From Bradyrhizobium ottawaense (GTDB taxonomy: Bacteria > Pseudomonadota > Alphaproteobacteria > Rhizobiales > Xanthobacteraceae): a stretch of DNA of 64,000 bases. Location: positions 7,292,001-7,356,000 of the forward strand of contig NZ_CP029425.2 in assembly GCF_002278135.3 (NCBI RefSeq), in the 5' to 3' direction. Positions 1 to 8,241 of this stretch are shown piece after piece (the first letter of the stretch is position 1; each line of letters begins with the position of its first letter). The translations under genes were made by a program, and so were the position numbers. A model generated the notes under the pieces. That model was not told where the DNA came from and did not search any database. It was given only the letters and a program-made list of their open reading frames with translations.

Positions 1-432
1 TGGGCGCTGAGCGTCGACGAACACTGGTACTGCGCCAGCGGCGTGAACCAGTGCTGGGACAAACGGTTGCCAGGGGCGGATAATGATAACTTCGTCGCCC
101 CGCTCTAGGACAGCCAGGCCCGCACAAAGCAGCGCTTCCTTTGAGCCGGCAGTGATTGCGATCTCTTCCGCACTCCAATCAAAGCCTGTCTGGGCGGCGA
201 GCCTTTCCGCAATAGCTTTGCGGAGCGGCATGAGGCCAATGGGATCCAGGACGCCGCTCGCCCCAGAATCGACAGTAACCATCGCCCTCTCGTGCGCTAA
301 TGAGAGTGACTGGAAGATCTCGTCATTTGCGAGATCGATAAACTCATGCCCGCCAAAAGCAGAACCCGACGCCACGTCCTGGGCGCCGGGCACACGCTCT
401 GTAAAACAGAACGATATCGAGTCTGACTGCAA
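1..432 (-). CDS. PLP-dependent class I/II aminotransferase, N-terminal part (runs off the window)
   Basis: This leftward gene is cut by the window edge, so only about 144 N-terminal residues are visible. The frame reads LANDEIFQSL, then SGVLDPIGLMPLRKAIAERL, then EEIAITAGSKEALLCAGLAV and GDEVIIIRPWQPFVPALVHA. This is the usual order of the small-domain entry, the PLP phosphate-binding segment and the substrate loop of fold-type I aminotransferases of the AspC class. The PLP lysine lies beyond the window. The proposed start is a TTG at 430-432 behind GGAGG; the spacing is short, and an in-frame GTG about 14 codons on is an alternative. The gene diverges from the PurF-like operon, so the two may form one biosynthetic locus; that is inference. 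The exact substrate cannot be told. Confidence 0.75.
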   Translation of the reverse strand, partial: MQSDSISFCFTERVPGAQDVASGSAFGGHEFIDLANDEIFQSLSLAHERAMVTVDSGASGVLDPIGLMPLRKAIAERLAAQTGFDWSAEEIAITAGSKEALLCAGLAVLERGDEVIIIRPWQPFVPALVHAAGAVPVFVDAQRP

Positions 433-1711
433 GTGACCTCCTACGGTCGTCGAACTCGAGCAGCGAGCCAAAGCTCGCGACCGCCGTACTCTCGCGGTCT
501 AGCCATCGAACCATATTCGGCGAGGCTGGCGATCTCACCTACACCGACACAGCCCCCCTACACAAAGCCGACAGCCTAATCGCCCGTCGCTCCATGCTGA
601 GTGCTTGGTGCGACAATTGTGGCTCAACATCAAACTGACGGCTCTTTGGCTCGACTACGCTGCATAGAACGGCTGGACTGCTTGCAAAATGCGGGCCCCT
701 GCCATCCTCCTACTTGCGAAGCGTTTTGCAGCCGGCACGTGGATACTTGAACGACCTCGGGCTCAAAGGATTTCGCAAACGTGAGGACTAGGCACGTGCG
801 CCGCGACAGAGCCGTTGACGGTGACATATTGCAGTTGCTCCTGCCAAATTCGTTCAAGGTGCATCGGCGCCCGATCCGCGCAGGCGGCACGGTGTGTCAT
901 CGCCAGGAATTTTGGTGCCTGATCAATCACCAGTGTTAGTAGTTGATCCGGTACGCGTTGAAAACGCGCGTTAAGATGTTGCGACCTTTCCAGACAATCA
1001 TGCACCATGCAAGCTGATGATAGAGGGTCAATATGTAAGCCAAATGGAAGCGAAGATTACAATGGCGTGAGAAGGACGGTTTTCACTCTGTGGAGGTTGA
1101 GATCGACAAAGCCGTTCTATTCGTCACTCGCCCCCTGAGATTGATTAGGGTAAGGCAGGAAAACATCGGGCCGCGAGATCGGTCAGGCGCTCGCTACCCC
1201 AGAGAGCCTGTTCGTAGCAGTGTGCGCACAGCGGCTACCAAATGTGAGTTGGCCAAAGAACGGAGGGGCTAGGTTGCCTATAAGTCCATTCGTTACTCTG
1301 TCCCGCAGACGGACGTGCGCACTTCGACTGTCCAGGACCCGGCTCTCGGTATCGGCAATCGCGCAATGGGTCGCTTTGCATCATCTGCCGGGTCTTACTC
1401 GCAAAACACGAAAATACCAACGCGCCGCTACCAGGCCTGCTTGGAGCCCTTTTCTAATGCTGGTCGTCCGTAAGGACCCGCTTTGGTGGTTTCCCCGCAG
1501 AATGGAAGGAAATGAGTGGAACATCAGAAGGCTTTCACTGACTTCAAGCACTCGCACCTTCGCTCCGGTGTGGCGCTTTTCGCACACAGTCGTAGCATCT
1601 TGAACATCGTGTGAGGGCCTGAACGAGGCACAACACTCAACTGAGTGGCTAGAGTGGCTCGTGTTCCAATTTTCCTCGCTCTAGAAGTGCCAGCCAGTAT
1701 TTTCAAAGGAG
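433..1711. other. Long intergenic region, no gene recognised
   Basis: About 1.3 kb between the divergent aminotransferase and the PurF-like operon. Short open frames of 60-127 codons exist on both strands but none resembles a known family. The right end holds a sigma-54-type promoter (listed separately) with an imperfect TGT-N10-ACG element at 1610-1625 that could be a weak NifA-type upstream site. Confidence 0.5.
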
Positions 1712-1727
1712 TGGTACGACGCTTGCT
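1712..1727 (+). promoter_or_regulatory. Sigma-54 (-24/-12) promoter ahead of the PurF-like operon
   Basis: The sequence TGGTACGACGCTTGCT has GG at 1713-1714 and GC at 1725-1726, separated by exactly 10 bases. It matches the consensus TGGYACG-N4-TTGCW at every informative position. It lies about 80 bp upstream of the start at 1809. An imperfect TGT-N10-ACA-like element (third base of ACA is G) sits about 88 bp further upstream at 1610-1625. RpoN dependence is likely; NifA dependence is only a suggestion. Confidence 0.7.
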
Positions 1728-1808
1728 TAAGGATGAAGCGAACTTCCGCCTTCATATAGCCATGCGAGGCGCCCCGCCAGATCGGCTTCTTAAGAAGTGG
1801 GTGACTAT

Positions 1809-3380
1809 ATGTCCGGTGTCGCCGGTGCGTTTCTCTGCGCTTCAAGCGAACCATGGTCGCGTGTTGTTGATCAGCTGAAGAAAATGATTCCGACGCTTGC
1901 ACTCCGTGGGCAAGCAGGTGTCGCGGTCTATGCTTTCATGCAAGAGCGTGGGATCCGATATGCAAGGGCGATTCAATCGAACGATAATTCAGTGCGCATC
2001 GACGGAATCGAACAGGACCCGCGCTTTCGGCCTCATGTTGCAATCGCGCAGATCCGCAGCGGAGGTGGGGATGACGGCGATGTGCAGTCAATTCCCAGCC
2101 GCTATTTTGCAATTTCTCTGGACGGCGCCTTGGTGAACGCTCATGAACTCAGGAGCGAATTGCTCGCTCAGGGACCACTGATAGATACCAACACAGACGC
2201 CGAGCTCTTGCTGAGGTGGATCGAACGATCTTGCGAACGAGAATATTGGCGTCACGGCTTGCCCGCAGACTACGAAGCTATCTTTCGCGAGCTTGATGAT
2301 CGTATCGATGGTGCCATTTCCGCGCTTTTGCTAGATATGAACGGTGATCTTGTTGCATATCGCAATCGAAGCGGTTTGCGACCGTTGGAGACTATGCGGG
2401 CAAGCAATGGATTGTTGCTCTTTGCTTCCGAAAATTGTGCCTTCGCTGGCTTGAAAGGTGAGACCCAGCAGCTCTTGCCTGGGAGCATACGGCGCGTGGA
2501 CGCCAAGTCCGGCCGCAGCGTTGACCATATCCTGAACAGCCGAGGATGTAAGGCCAAACTCTGCGCCTACGAAACTCTCTATTTGGGAAGTCCGAACACA
2601 TCGGTTGAGGGCCATTCACATCGCCAGACCCGTCACAACATCGGGCTGGCCTTGGGGAGAATCGTTGCGGAGCGAGTCCAAGCAGACCCACTCTTGATGC
2701 CGCCAATCGTGTCCTCCATGCCAAAGACTGGGGGGCCGTACGCCGATGGTCTGTTTGACTCTCTCGCCGAACAGGGCGTGCTCGCCGAGCGTAGTGACGT
2801 AGTGGCAACGCAATTTCTTGAGCGAACGCTCCTGGGCAGACCCAAGGCCCGACAATCTCGCATTGCTCAGAAGTATCTCGTGTCGGAATCTGCCGTCGCT
2901 AAACGGACCATCATAGTTGTCGATGAGGCCCTCATTCGAGGTGATACCAGCCAAGCCGTCACAACGATGCTCCTTGCCGCTGGAGCCGAAGCCGTACATT
3001 GGGCAATTGGTTCGCCGCCTATAGTTGCTCCACACTACTACGGCATGGGTATTGATACGCTAGATGAGCTCGCATTCTGGCAGGCGTTGAAGCGACTGCC
3101 GCCCGAACTACGCGCCCAGAGTCTTCGCTTCCACAGGATGGATCCGCCAGCCCTCAAAATTATTGAAAGCAACATTGCGACGGCAATCCAAGCAGCCACC
3201 ATCACTTATCTGCCCTTCCGTGCCCTTGTACCCATATTGGCCAACAGGCTAGAGGGCATCGATTTGTCGCCCTTCACGTTGGAGATGCCGACCCCCGCTG
3301 GACGTCAGCGCGCGGACAGAAACTTGAAAGCTTTGCTGGCCGCTCTTCCTGTCAATCCCCGTCTGAGGTCAGCATCATGA
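1809..3380 (+). CDS. PurF-like amidophosphoribosyltransferase homologue with Cys-to-Ser change at the Ntn nucleophile
   Basis: A 523-residue protein with the full PurF architecture. The N-terminal class II glutamine amidotransferase (Ntn) domain has segments ALVNAHELRSEL, IDTNTDAELLLRWIE, RNRSGLRPL and ASENCAFAGL. The C-terminal PRTase domain has the PRPP loop IIVVDEALIRGDTSQA, followed by GAEAVHWAIGSPPIVAPHYY. True PurF enzymes begin Met-Cys-Gly, and the Cys becomes the N-terminal nucleophile. Here the protein begins Met-Ser-Gly-Val-Ala-Gly, so glutaminase activity is either lost or depends on Ser. I chose the ATG at 1809 over that at 1797 because it aligns exactly with the PurF start. The gene is translationally coupled (ATGA overlap) to the HAD gene and sits behind a sigma-54 promoter. 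A specialised role in nucleoside or amino-sugar biosynthesis is likelier than housekeeping purine synthesis. Confidence 0.8.
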   Translation: MSGVAGAFLCASSEPWSRVVDQLKKMIPTLALRGQAGVAVYAFMQERGIRYARAIQSNDNSVRIDGIEQDPRFRPHVAIAQIRSGGGDDGDVQSIPSRYFAISLDGALVNAHELRSELLAQGPLIDTNTDAELLLRWIERSCEREYWRHGLPADYEAIFRELDDRIDGAISALLLDMNGDLVAYRNRSGLRPLETMRASNGLLLFASENCAFAGLKGETQQLLPGSIRRVDAKSGRSVDHILNSRGCKAKLCAYETLYLGSPNTSVEGHSHRQTRHNIGLALGRIVAERVQADPLLMPPIVSSMPKTGGPYADGLFDSLAEQGVLAERSDVVATQFLERTLLGRPKARQSRIAQKYLVSESAVAKRTIIVVDEALIRGDTSQAVTTMLLAAGAEAVHWAIGSPPIVAPHYYGMGIDTLDELAFWQALKRLPPELRAQSLRFHRMDPPALKIIESNIATAIQAATITYLPFRALVPILANRLEGIDLSPFTLEMPTPAGRQRADRNLKALLAALPVNPRLRSAS

Positions 3381-4063
3381 TGCCCGCTCTCGTATTTGAC
3401 TGGAACGGAACACTGCTCGATGACACATACGCGCTGCTCGAAACGACCAATGTAATTTTGGACCGCTTTGGTCGTCCGAGCATCGATATAAACACCTTTC
3501 GAGAGCATTGTGATGTTCCCCTCGATCGTCTCTATCGTAGCCTCGGAATGTCGCAGGAGGAGGTTGAGGCGGTGGAGCGTGACGAAGGCGCACTGTTTCA
3601 CGACACGTACGAGCCTCTTGCGGATAAAGCCGATTTACGTGAGGGGGCGCGCAGAGTGCTCGCGTTAGCCCGCCGAGAATCTGCTCTACTCATCATCCTC
3701 AGCAACCACATAGTCGCGCCTCTACAGTTTCAGCTGAGGAGACTTGGAGTGGATGACTACGTCACCGACGTGCTCGCCTTTGAAAGCCGCGCCACGCAAT
3801 ACAAATCGATAAGCAAAGGAGAGCGGCTTCGCCTTTATATGAACAGGCACAACCTGAAGCCGTCGTCAACCTTCATCGTCGGCGATATGCCCGTCGAGAC
3901 TGATATTGCACGCAGTCTCGGGCTGACAAGCATATCCATTACCGGAGGATTTGTTTCGACCTCGCGCCTGCAAGCTGCGCGTCCAGATTACACCATCAAC
4001 AACCATCACGAGCTGTTGCCGATCCTACAAAGCCATGGCTTCTTTCGGAATACTAAATCATGA
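3377..4063 (+). CDS. HAD-superfamily phosphatase (phosphoglycolate phosphatase-like)
   Basis: A 228-residue HAD hydrolase. Motif I is VFDWNGTLLDD near residues 6-16, with the nucleophile Asp followed by Asn two residues later, a variant common in one group of phosphoglycolate phosphatase-like enzymes. A helical cap follows. Motif II lies at LLIILSNH, a lysine region near ATQYKSISKGERL, and the metal-binding motif at FIVGDMPVETDIARSLGL. The start overlaps the PurF-like stop codon (ATGA), and its own stop overlaps the next start in the same way, so the three genes are one coupled operon. It probably dephosphorylates a product of the PurF-like or dehydrogenase step; the substrate is unknown. Confidence 0.85.
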   Translation: MMPALVFDWNGTLLDDTYALLETTNVILDRFGRPSIDINTFREHCDVPLDRLYRSLGMSQEEVEAVERDEGALFHDTYEPLADKADLREGARRVLALARRESALLIILSNHIVAPLQFQLRRLGVDDYVTDVLAFESRATQYKSISKGERLRLYMNRHNLKPSSTFIVGDMPVETDIARSLGLTSISITGGFVSTSRLQAARPDYTINNHHELLPILQSHGFFRNTKS

Positions 4064-4962
4064 GCAAGGGATCGTCAGCGAACGCGGCTCCCAAAACGAT
4101 CAAGCAGAGCATAGGGCTTATCGGAGCGGGGCGCATGGGAACAGGTATAGGGATCAGCCTGCTGCGTCAGCAAAACGAACTCCACATCAAAGTCAACAAG
4201 AACCGGTTCGGTGCTGATCGCCTGATGGGTGCAGGGGCCCGCGAGCATGCGTCGATCGCTGAGTTGGCGCAGCATGTAAGTGTGGTGGTGTTGTCATTAC
4301 CGTCCAGCCGCGAAGTTGAGACGGTGTGCCTCGATCACGATGGACTGTTTGTTAACATGTGCCGAGGAGGTTTGATAATTGATTGTACGACCTCGTATCC
4401 CGCATCGACCATTGCATTGGCCAAAACGGCGGAAAGACGAGGTCTTAGCTTCATTGATGCTCCAGTAACACGAAGCCCCGAGCAAGCAGAGCTCGGCCTT
4501 CTCAATGCGATGGTTGGATCGGATGCAACACTCTTTCCCGTTGCTGAACGCATTCTTGCTGCGTTTTGCGAGACCGTTATGCATGTTGGAGATGTCGGAC
4601 ACGGCCACAAGCTCAAGCTTGTTTACAACAGCATGACTATGGGCATCGCTGCGGTCGCCGCTGAGGTCTGCCAATTCGCGGATAGTCTTCAGATAGATCT
4701 TGTGACACTGCGCTCTTTGGTCAGTCGGGGCTCTACGAACAGTGGAATATTCCAAGCCTTCGCCGCCTTTTTGTTGGGAGAGAAACCAGATGCACTGGCA
4801 ATCTCGATTGCAAATGCTGCAAAGGACATCGAGTGTGCTGTGCGCCTAGCGCGCGAGAGTGCCGTTTCCGTGCCGGTCCTGGATGCTGCCGCGCAGGAAC
4901 TCAACCTCTCAGTTGTCGCAGGCAAAGGTGAACTGACCCTCCCACATTTGGCCCGATCGTAG
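4060..4962 (+). CDS. NAD(P)-dependent beta-hydroxyacid dehydrogenase (3-hydroxyisobutyrate dehydrogenase family)
   Basis: A 300-residue protein. The Rossmann motif IGLIGAGRMGTGIGISLL lies at about residues 19-36. The family substrate motif is IIDCTTSYPASTIALA followed by FIDAPVTRSPEQAELG. The catalytic-lysine region is GHGHKLKLVYNSM, and the all-helical C-terminal dimer domain is present. This is the order seen in 3-hydroxyisobutyrate, tartronate-semialdehyde and related dehydrogenases. The second glycine-rich position is intact, but the segment after the first strand (NKNRFGADRL) is unusual, so the choice of NAD or NADP cannot be made. It is last in the coupled PurF-like/HAD/dehydrogenase operon. 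The specific substrate is unknown. Confidence 0.85.
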   Translation: MSKGSSANAAPKTIKQSIGLIGAGRMGTGIGISLLRQQNELHIKVNKNRFGADRLMGAGAREHASIAELAQHVSVVVLSLPSSREVETVCLDHDGLFVNMCRGGLIIDCTTSYPASTIALAKTAERRGLSFIDAPVTRSPEQAELGLLNAMVGSDATLFPVAERILAAFCETVMHVGDVGHGHKLKLVYNSMTMGIAAVAAEVCQFADSLQIDLVTLRSLVSRGSTNSGIFQAFAAFLLGEKPDALAISIANAAKDIECAVRLARESAVSVPVLDAAAQELNLSVVAGKGELTLPHLARS

Positions 4963-5007
4963 ACGCTTGGTGTGGTTCCAAGCGGGCCATTTTTCCACGA
5001 GTCCCTG

Positions 5008-5407
5008 GTGCCCCTCGACTTCCTGGGCATCGAGAGCGATGACTAGGACGAGATGGTCCGCATCTTCAAAGAAGTCAGCGGCGTTTCTTATACGATGGGG
5101 TGGAGTTCGATCCAAACAGCGTCAAGGTCAATCGCATTCGCGAGGAAACTGAGTATGGCGGCCTGCGCATCACCGACGCGTTGGTCGATACTGCCAAGGC
5201 CCGAATCATTATCGATTTCGCCTTTGGTGATGCGGTCGAATCGGGTCTACTGGACATGGACCTGTCGGTTCTCCACGATCTTCCTGCTCGCATCTGCGCG
5301 CTTCTGCGCGTGAGATGGTCATCGCCGAGAAATTCCAGGCGATGGTCATGCTGGACCGCACCAATATTCGTGGTGCTCGCGGCCTCATCATTGGCGCGGA
5401 TACTTGA
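5008..5407 (+). pseudogene. AbiEii-type nucleotidyltransferase (toxin) remnant
   Basis: Three reading frames must be joined to recover one protein of the AbiEii/AbiGii nucleotidyltransferase family. The first frame, VPLDFLGIESDD, has an in-frame TAG and then continues DEMVRIFKEV. A second frame from about 5097 reads VEFDPNSVKVNRIREETEYG, then ARIIIDFAFGDAVESG and LHDLPA. A third frame reads REMVIAEKFQAMVMLDRTNI and NIRGARGLIIGADT before a stop. The conserved IDIGFGD-like and AEKFQAMV segments are those of the toxin half of AbiE modules. With at least one stop and two frameshifts, and no N-terminus, it is dead. No AbiEi antitoxin remains next to it. Confidence 0.7.
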
Positions 5408-5518
5408 GGGCTTTGGCACACGCAGCTGTTATCCGTCCGCGCTGATCTGCGGACAACGTATCTCATTTCTGCTCTCGCCTGAAAGAACAAGAAGGTGTCG
5501 GTCCAGCAAAGAAAAGGA

Positions 5519-5580
5519 CCGCTGCCGGATTTCTCCGACAGCGGCTCAAGTCTGGGGAGAGGCAGACGTACCGGTCTGCC
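5519..5580 (-). terminator. Double-hairpin terminator downstream of the aldehyde dehydrogenase gene
   Basis: Two adjacent stem-loops: CCGCTG...CAGCGG spanning 5519-5544, and GGCAGAC...GTCTGCC spanning 5561-5580. Read on the minus strand, the outer hairpin is followed by TCCTTTTCTTT, a typical Rho-independent tail. It lies about 85 bp past the end of the leftward dehydrogenase operon. The same paired-hairpin arrangement with closely similar sequence recurs at 31303-31364. Confidence 0.65.
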
Positions 5581-5664
5581 AGCGGAGAAGGGCGGAGCGC
5601 TTGAAGCGATCCGGCGGCACTAACGAAGTCGTTCTGCTCCGGTTTGGTATCTGGTATTCCGGTT

Positions 5665-7131
5665 CTAGCTCGCCTGGCTCACGAATTTGGTGTCGAGATA
5701 GCCCTCGATTGCCTCGAGGCCACCTTCCGAACCGAAGCCTGACTCCTTCGTTCCTCCGAAGGGCACTTCGGGAAGCCCAAGGCCATGATGATTGATCGAT
5801 ACCATCCCGCATTGGAGATCGGCCCCGATCGCGGCCATCGTTGCGGCGGATCGCGTGTAGGCGTAGGCGGCGAGCCCGTAAGGCAGTCGATTGGCCTCCG
5901 CCACAACCTCGTCATAGGTTTTAAACCGCGCAATCGGCGCGACAGGGCCGAACGGCTCTTCATTCATGATGCGCGCTTGAGGTGGAACATCGGTCAGGAC
6001 CGTCGGCTCGAAGAAGTACCCCGTATTGCCGATACGCTTGCCGCCGATGCGCAACTGGGCGCCGCAATCGAGAGCGTCCGCGACGAGGGTCTCCATTGCA
6101 TCGACCCGGCGCGAATTGGCGAGCGGCCCCATCCGGCTATCTCTTTCAAGGCCATTGCCAACCTTGATCGCGCTGGCCTCGGCAACGAACCTCTTGACGA
6201 AATCTTCATAGATACTGTCATGCACCAGAAACCGCGTCGGCGAGACGCAGACTTGGCCCGCATTGCGGAACTTGTTCGCCGACAAGATTCTTGCGGCTTT
6301 CTCGACGTCGGCATCCGGGAAAACGATGGCAGGCGCGTGCCCGCCGAGCTCCATGGTGGTGCGCTTCATATGGGCGCCGGCAAGGGCTGCGAGATGCTTT
6401 CCGACCACGGTCGAACCGGTGAAGGAGACTTTCCGGATGATAGGATGGCGTATGAGATAATCTGAAACTTCGGATGGCACCCCGAAGACGAGATTGATCA
6501 CGCCCGCAGGCAAGCCAGCATCCGCGAAACTACGCACCAGCGCCATGCAGCTCGCTGGCGTCTCTTCAGGTCCCTTGACGATGATGGAGCAGCCGGCTGC
6601 AAGGCTGGCGGAGATCTTCCGCACGGCCTGGTTGATCGGAAAATTCCAGGGCGTAAATGCGGCAACCGGCCCGACCGGCTCCTTGGTCACGAGCTGGACA
6701 ACATTGCCAAAGCGCGCCGGGACGATCCGTCCATAGGCGCGCCGCCCTTCTTCGGAGAGCCAGTCGATGATATCGGCAGCAAGGAGCGATTCAGCACTCG
6801 ACTCGGTGAGCGGCTTACCCTGTTCGAGCGTCATGATCAATGCGATGCCGGCTGCGCGCGAGCGTATGAGATCGGCGGCCTTGCGCATCGTCCTGTATCG
6901 GTCAAAGGCCGAAACCTTTCGCCAAATCTCAAATCCCTCCTGAGCGGCCATGATCGCACGATCGAGATCGCCACGAGACGCATAAGGAGTTTCGCCAATC
7001 GGCTGGCCGGTTGCGGGATTGAGGATCTTTTCCGAGCGATCCGAACCCCCTTCCGTCCACTCGCCGGCAATGAACATCCTGATCTTGGGGTACACAGGTT
7101 CTGCCTGCGTGGCTTGTTCTCGGCGCATCAT
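5665..7131 (-). CDS. NAD(P)-dependent aldehyde dehydrogenase, probable 2-oxoglutarate (or succinate) semialdehyde dehydrogenase
   Basis: A 488-residue ALDH-superfamily enzyme of normal length. It has FTPWNFPINQAVRKISASLA (cofactor and oxyanion Asn), FTGSTVVGKHLAA (Rossmann loop), TTMELGGHAPAIVFPDAD with the general-base Glu near 265, and RNAGQVCVSPTRFLVHD with the nucleophile Cys near 299. NEEPFGPVAPI and LPEVPFGGTKESGFGSEGG complete the succinic-semialdehyde-type signature. It lies 9 bp after the DapA-like gene, clearly in one operon. That pairing is typical of the oxidative (non-phosphorylated) sugar-acid pathway, in which a DapA-family dehydratase makes 2-oxoglutarate semialdehyde and this enzyme oxidises it to 2-oxoglutarate. 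The pathway is inferred from context. Confidence 0.85.
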   Translation of the reverse strand: MMRREQATQAEPVYPKIRMFIAGEWTEGGSDRSEKILNPATGQPIGETPYASRGDLDRAIMAAQEGFEIWRKVSAFDRYRTMRKAADLIRSRAAGIALIMTLEQGKPLTESSAESLLAADIIDWLSEEGRRAYGRIVPARFGNVVQLVTKEPVGPVAAFTPWNFPINQAVRKISASLAAGCSIIVKGPEETPASCMALVRSFADAGLPAGVINLVFGVPSEVSDYLIRHPIIRKVSFTGSTVVGKHLAALAGAHMKRTTMELGGHAPAIVFPDADVEKAARILSANKFRNAGQVCVSPTRFLVHDSIYEDFVKRFVAEASAIKVGNGLERDSRMGPLANSRRVDAMETLVADALDCGAQLRIGGKRIGNTGYFFEPTVLTDVPPQARIMNEEPFGPVAPIARFKTYDEVVAEANRLPYGLAAYAYTRSAATMAAIGADLQCGMVSINHHGLGLPEVPFGGTKESGFGSEGGLEAIEGYLDTKFVSQAS

Positions 7132-7140
7132 GCCCGCATC

Positions 7141-8070
7141 TCAATGTCCCCAGCGAAGAGACAGCGGGTTGAGCTCACGCGCAAGCTCGATCAATCCAGC
7201 TCTCGTCGCCGGATGGATCTGCTCGAGCGGATGCCGCACGGCTTCGCATTTGATCACGCCGCCTTCAGCCATTACGCTCTTGGTGGCGCGCAGGCCGCAC
7301 TGGCGGTTTTCGAAATTGATGAGCGGCAGCACCCTTGCATATGCAAGAGCGGCTTCCTGCCTGCTGCCCCCTTTGTGATGATCGAGCACGGGGCGGAGCA
7401 AATCGGGCAACAGCGCGCTCGACATTGTTCCGCTCGCACCGGCATCGAGGTCCGCCATCATAGTGATGGCTTCCTCCCCGTCAAAAGGACCAATGATGAC
7501 CTCACCGCCGAGCTCGATCAGACTGCGGAGCTTGGCAGCCGCAAACGGCACCTCGATCTTGAAATATCTGGCGAGCGGCACCTCGCAAGCGAGCCGGACG
7601 AGAAACGGGACCGTCAATGTAACGCCGGAGAGCGGCGCGTCCTGGACCATAATTGGAATCCCGGCGGCGTCCGCGACCCGGCCGAAATGCCCGATCATGG
7701 CGCCTTCATCCGCCTTGAGGCTTGGACCATGATAAGGCGGCATCAGCATGAGGAGGCTTGCGCCACGTTCGGCCGCATAGCGGGCGCGTTGCACCGCAAT
7801 CTGCGTGCTGAAATGGCTGCAGGTCACCATGACGGGCTTGCGGCCCGCGACATGCGAGAGGCAGAGATCGACCAGAAGGTCACGTTCCTGATCAGACAGC
7901 AGGAACTGCTCGGAATAGTTGGCCAGAATGCAGATCCCGTCCACGCCTTGGTCGATCATGCAATCGAGCACGCGCCGCTGCCCTTCGAGATCGAGATCTC
8001 CAGATTCCGTAAACGGCGTCGGAGCGACCGGGAACAAGCCGCGATAGATGGGGGGTTTCGCATTTCTCAT
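7141..8070 (-). CDS. DapA-family dehydratase/aldolase (2-keto-3-deoxy sugar acid type)
   Basis: A 309-residue class I (Schiff-base) lyase of the dihydrodipicolinate synthase superfamily. It begins GLFPVAPTPFTESGDLDLEG. The Schiff-base Lys is about residue 171 in RYFKIEVPFAAAKLRSL. The Tyr-Asn motif of true DHDPS, just after the sixth strand, is replaced by MVQDAPLSG, as I recall for 2-keto-3-deoxy-L-arabonate dehydratases and relatives. The housekeeping lysine role is therefore unlikely. Together with the adjacent semialdehyde dehydrogenase it should convert a 2-keto-3-deoxy-pentonate or -hexarate towards 2-oxoglutarate. A GH88 uronyl hydrolase lies upstream on the same strand, so plant-cell-wall uronides or arabinose are plausible sources. 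Confidence 0.8.
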   Translation of the reverse strand: MRNAKPPIYRGLFPVAPTPFTESGDLDLEGQRRVLDCMIDQGVDGICILANYSEQFLLSDQERDLLVDLCLSHVAGRKPVMVTCSHFSTQIAVQRARYAAERGASLLMLMPPYHGPSLKADEGAMIGHFGRVADAAGIPIMVQDAPLSGVTLTVPFLVRLACEVPLARYFKIEVPFAAAKLRSLIELGGEVIIGPFDGEEAITMMADLDAGASGTMSSALLPDLLRPVLDHHKGGSRQEAALAYARVLPLINFENRQCGLRATKSVMAEGGVIKCEAVRHPLEQIHPATRAGLIELARELNPLSLRWGH

Positions 8071-8241
8071 GTAGAGGATTCCAGACAGGAGGCAGTCAGT
8101 TGCTGTCTAACTCGATCAGCCCATCGCGAATATCCAAGGAGTGGAGCCGATGCCGTCGGACTGTTTGGACAGATTGACTGGCGTGGCGTCACAAACAAGA
8201 TTGGTTGGAGGCTTTGTTCGCGTTGGAAGCCTTTCGCGCCT

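Noticed and set aside
1568..1588. TGT...ACA pair considered as a NifA upstream site
   Set aside because: The spacer is 12 bases rather than 10, so it does not fit the consensus.
8085..8110. GTCAGTTGCTGTCTAACT considered as a tts box
   Set aside because: It shares only GTCAG and lacks the TCG...AGCT part; the neighbouring genes are ordinary catabolic genes.
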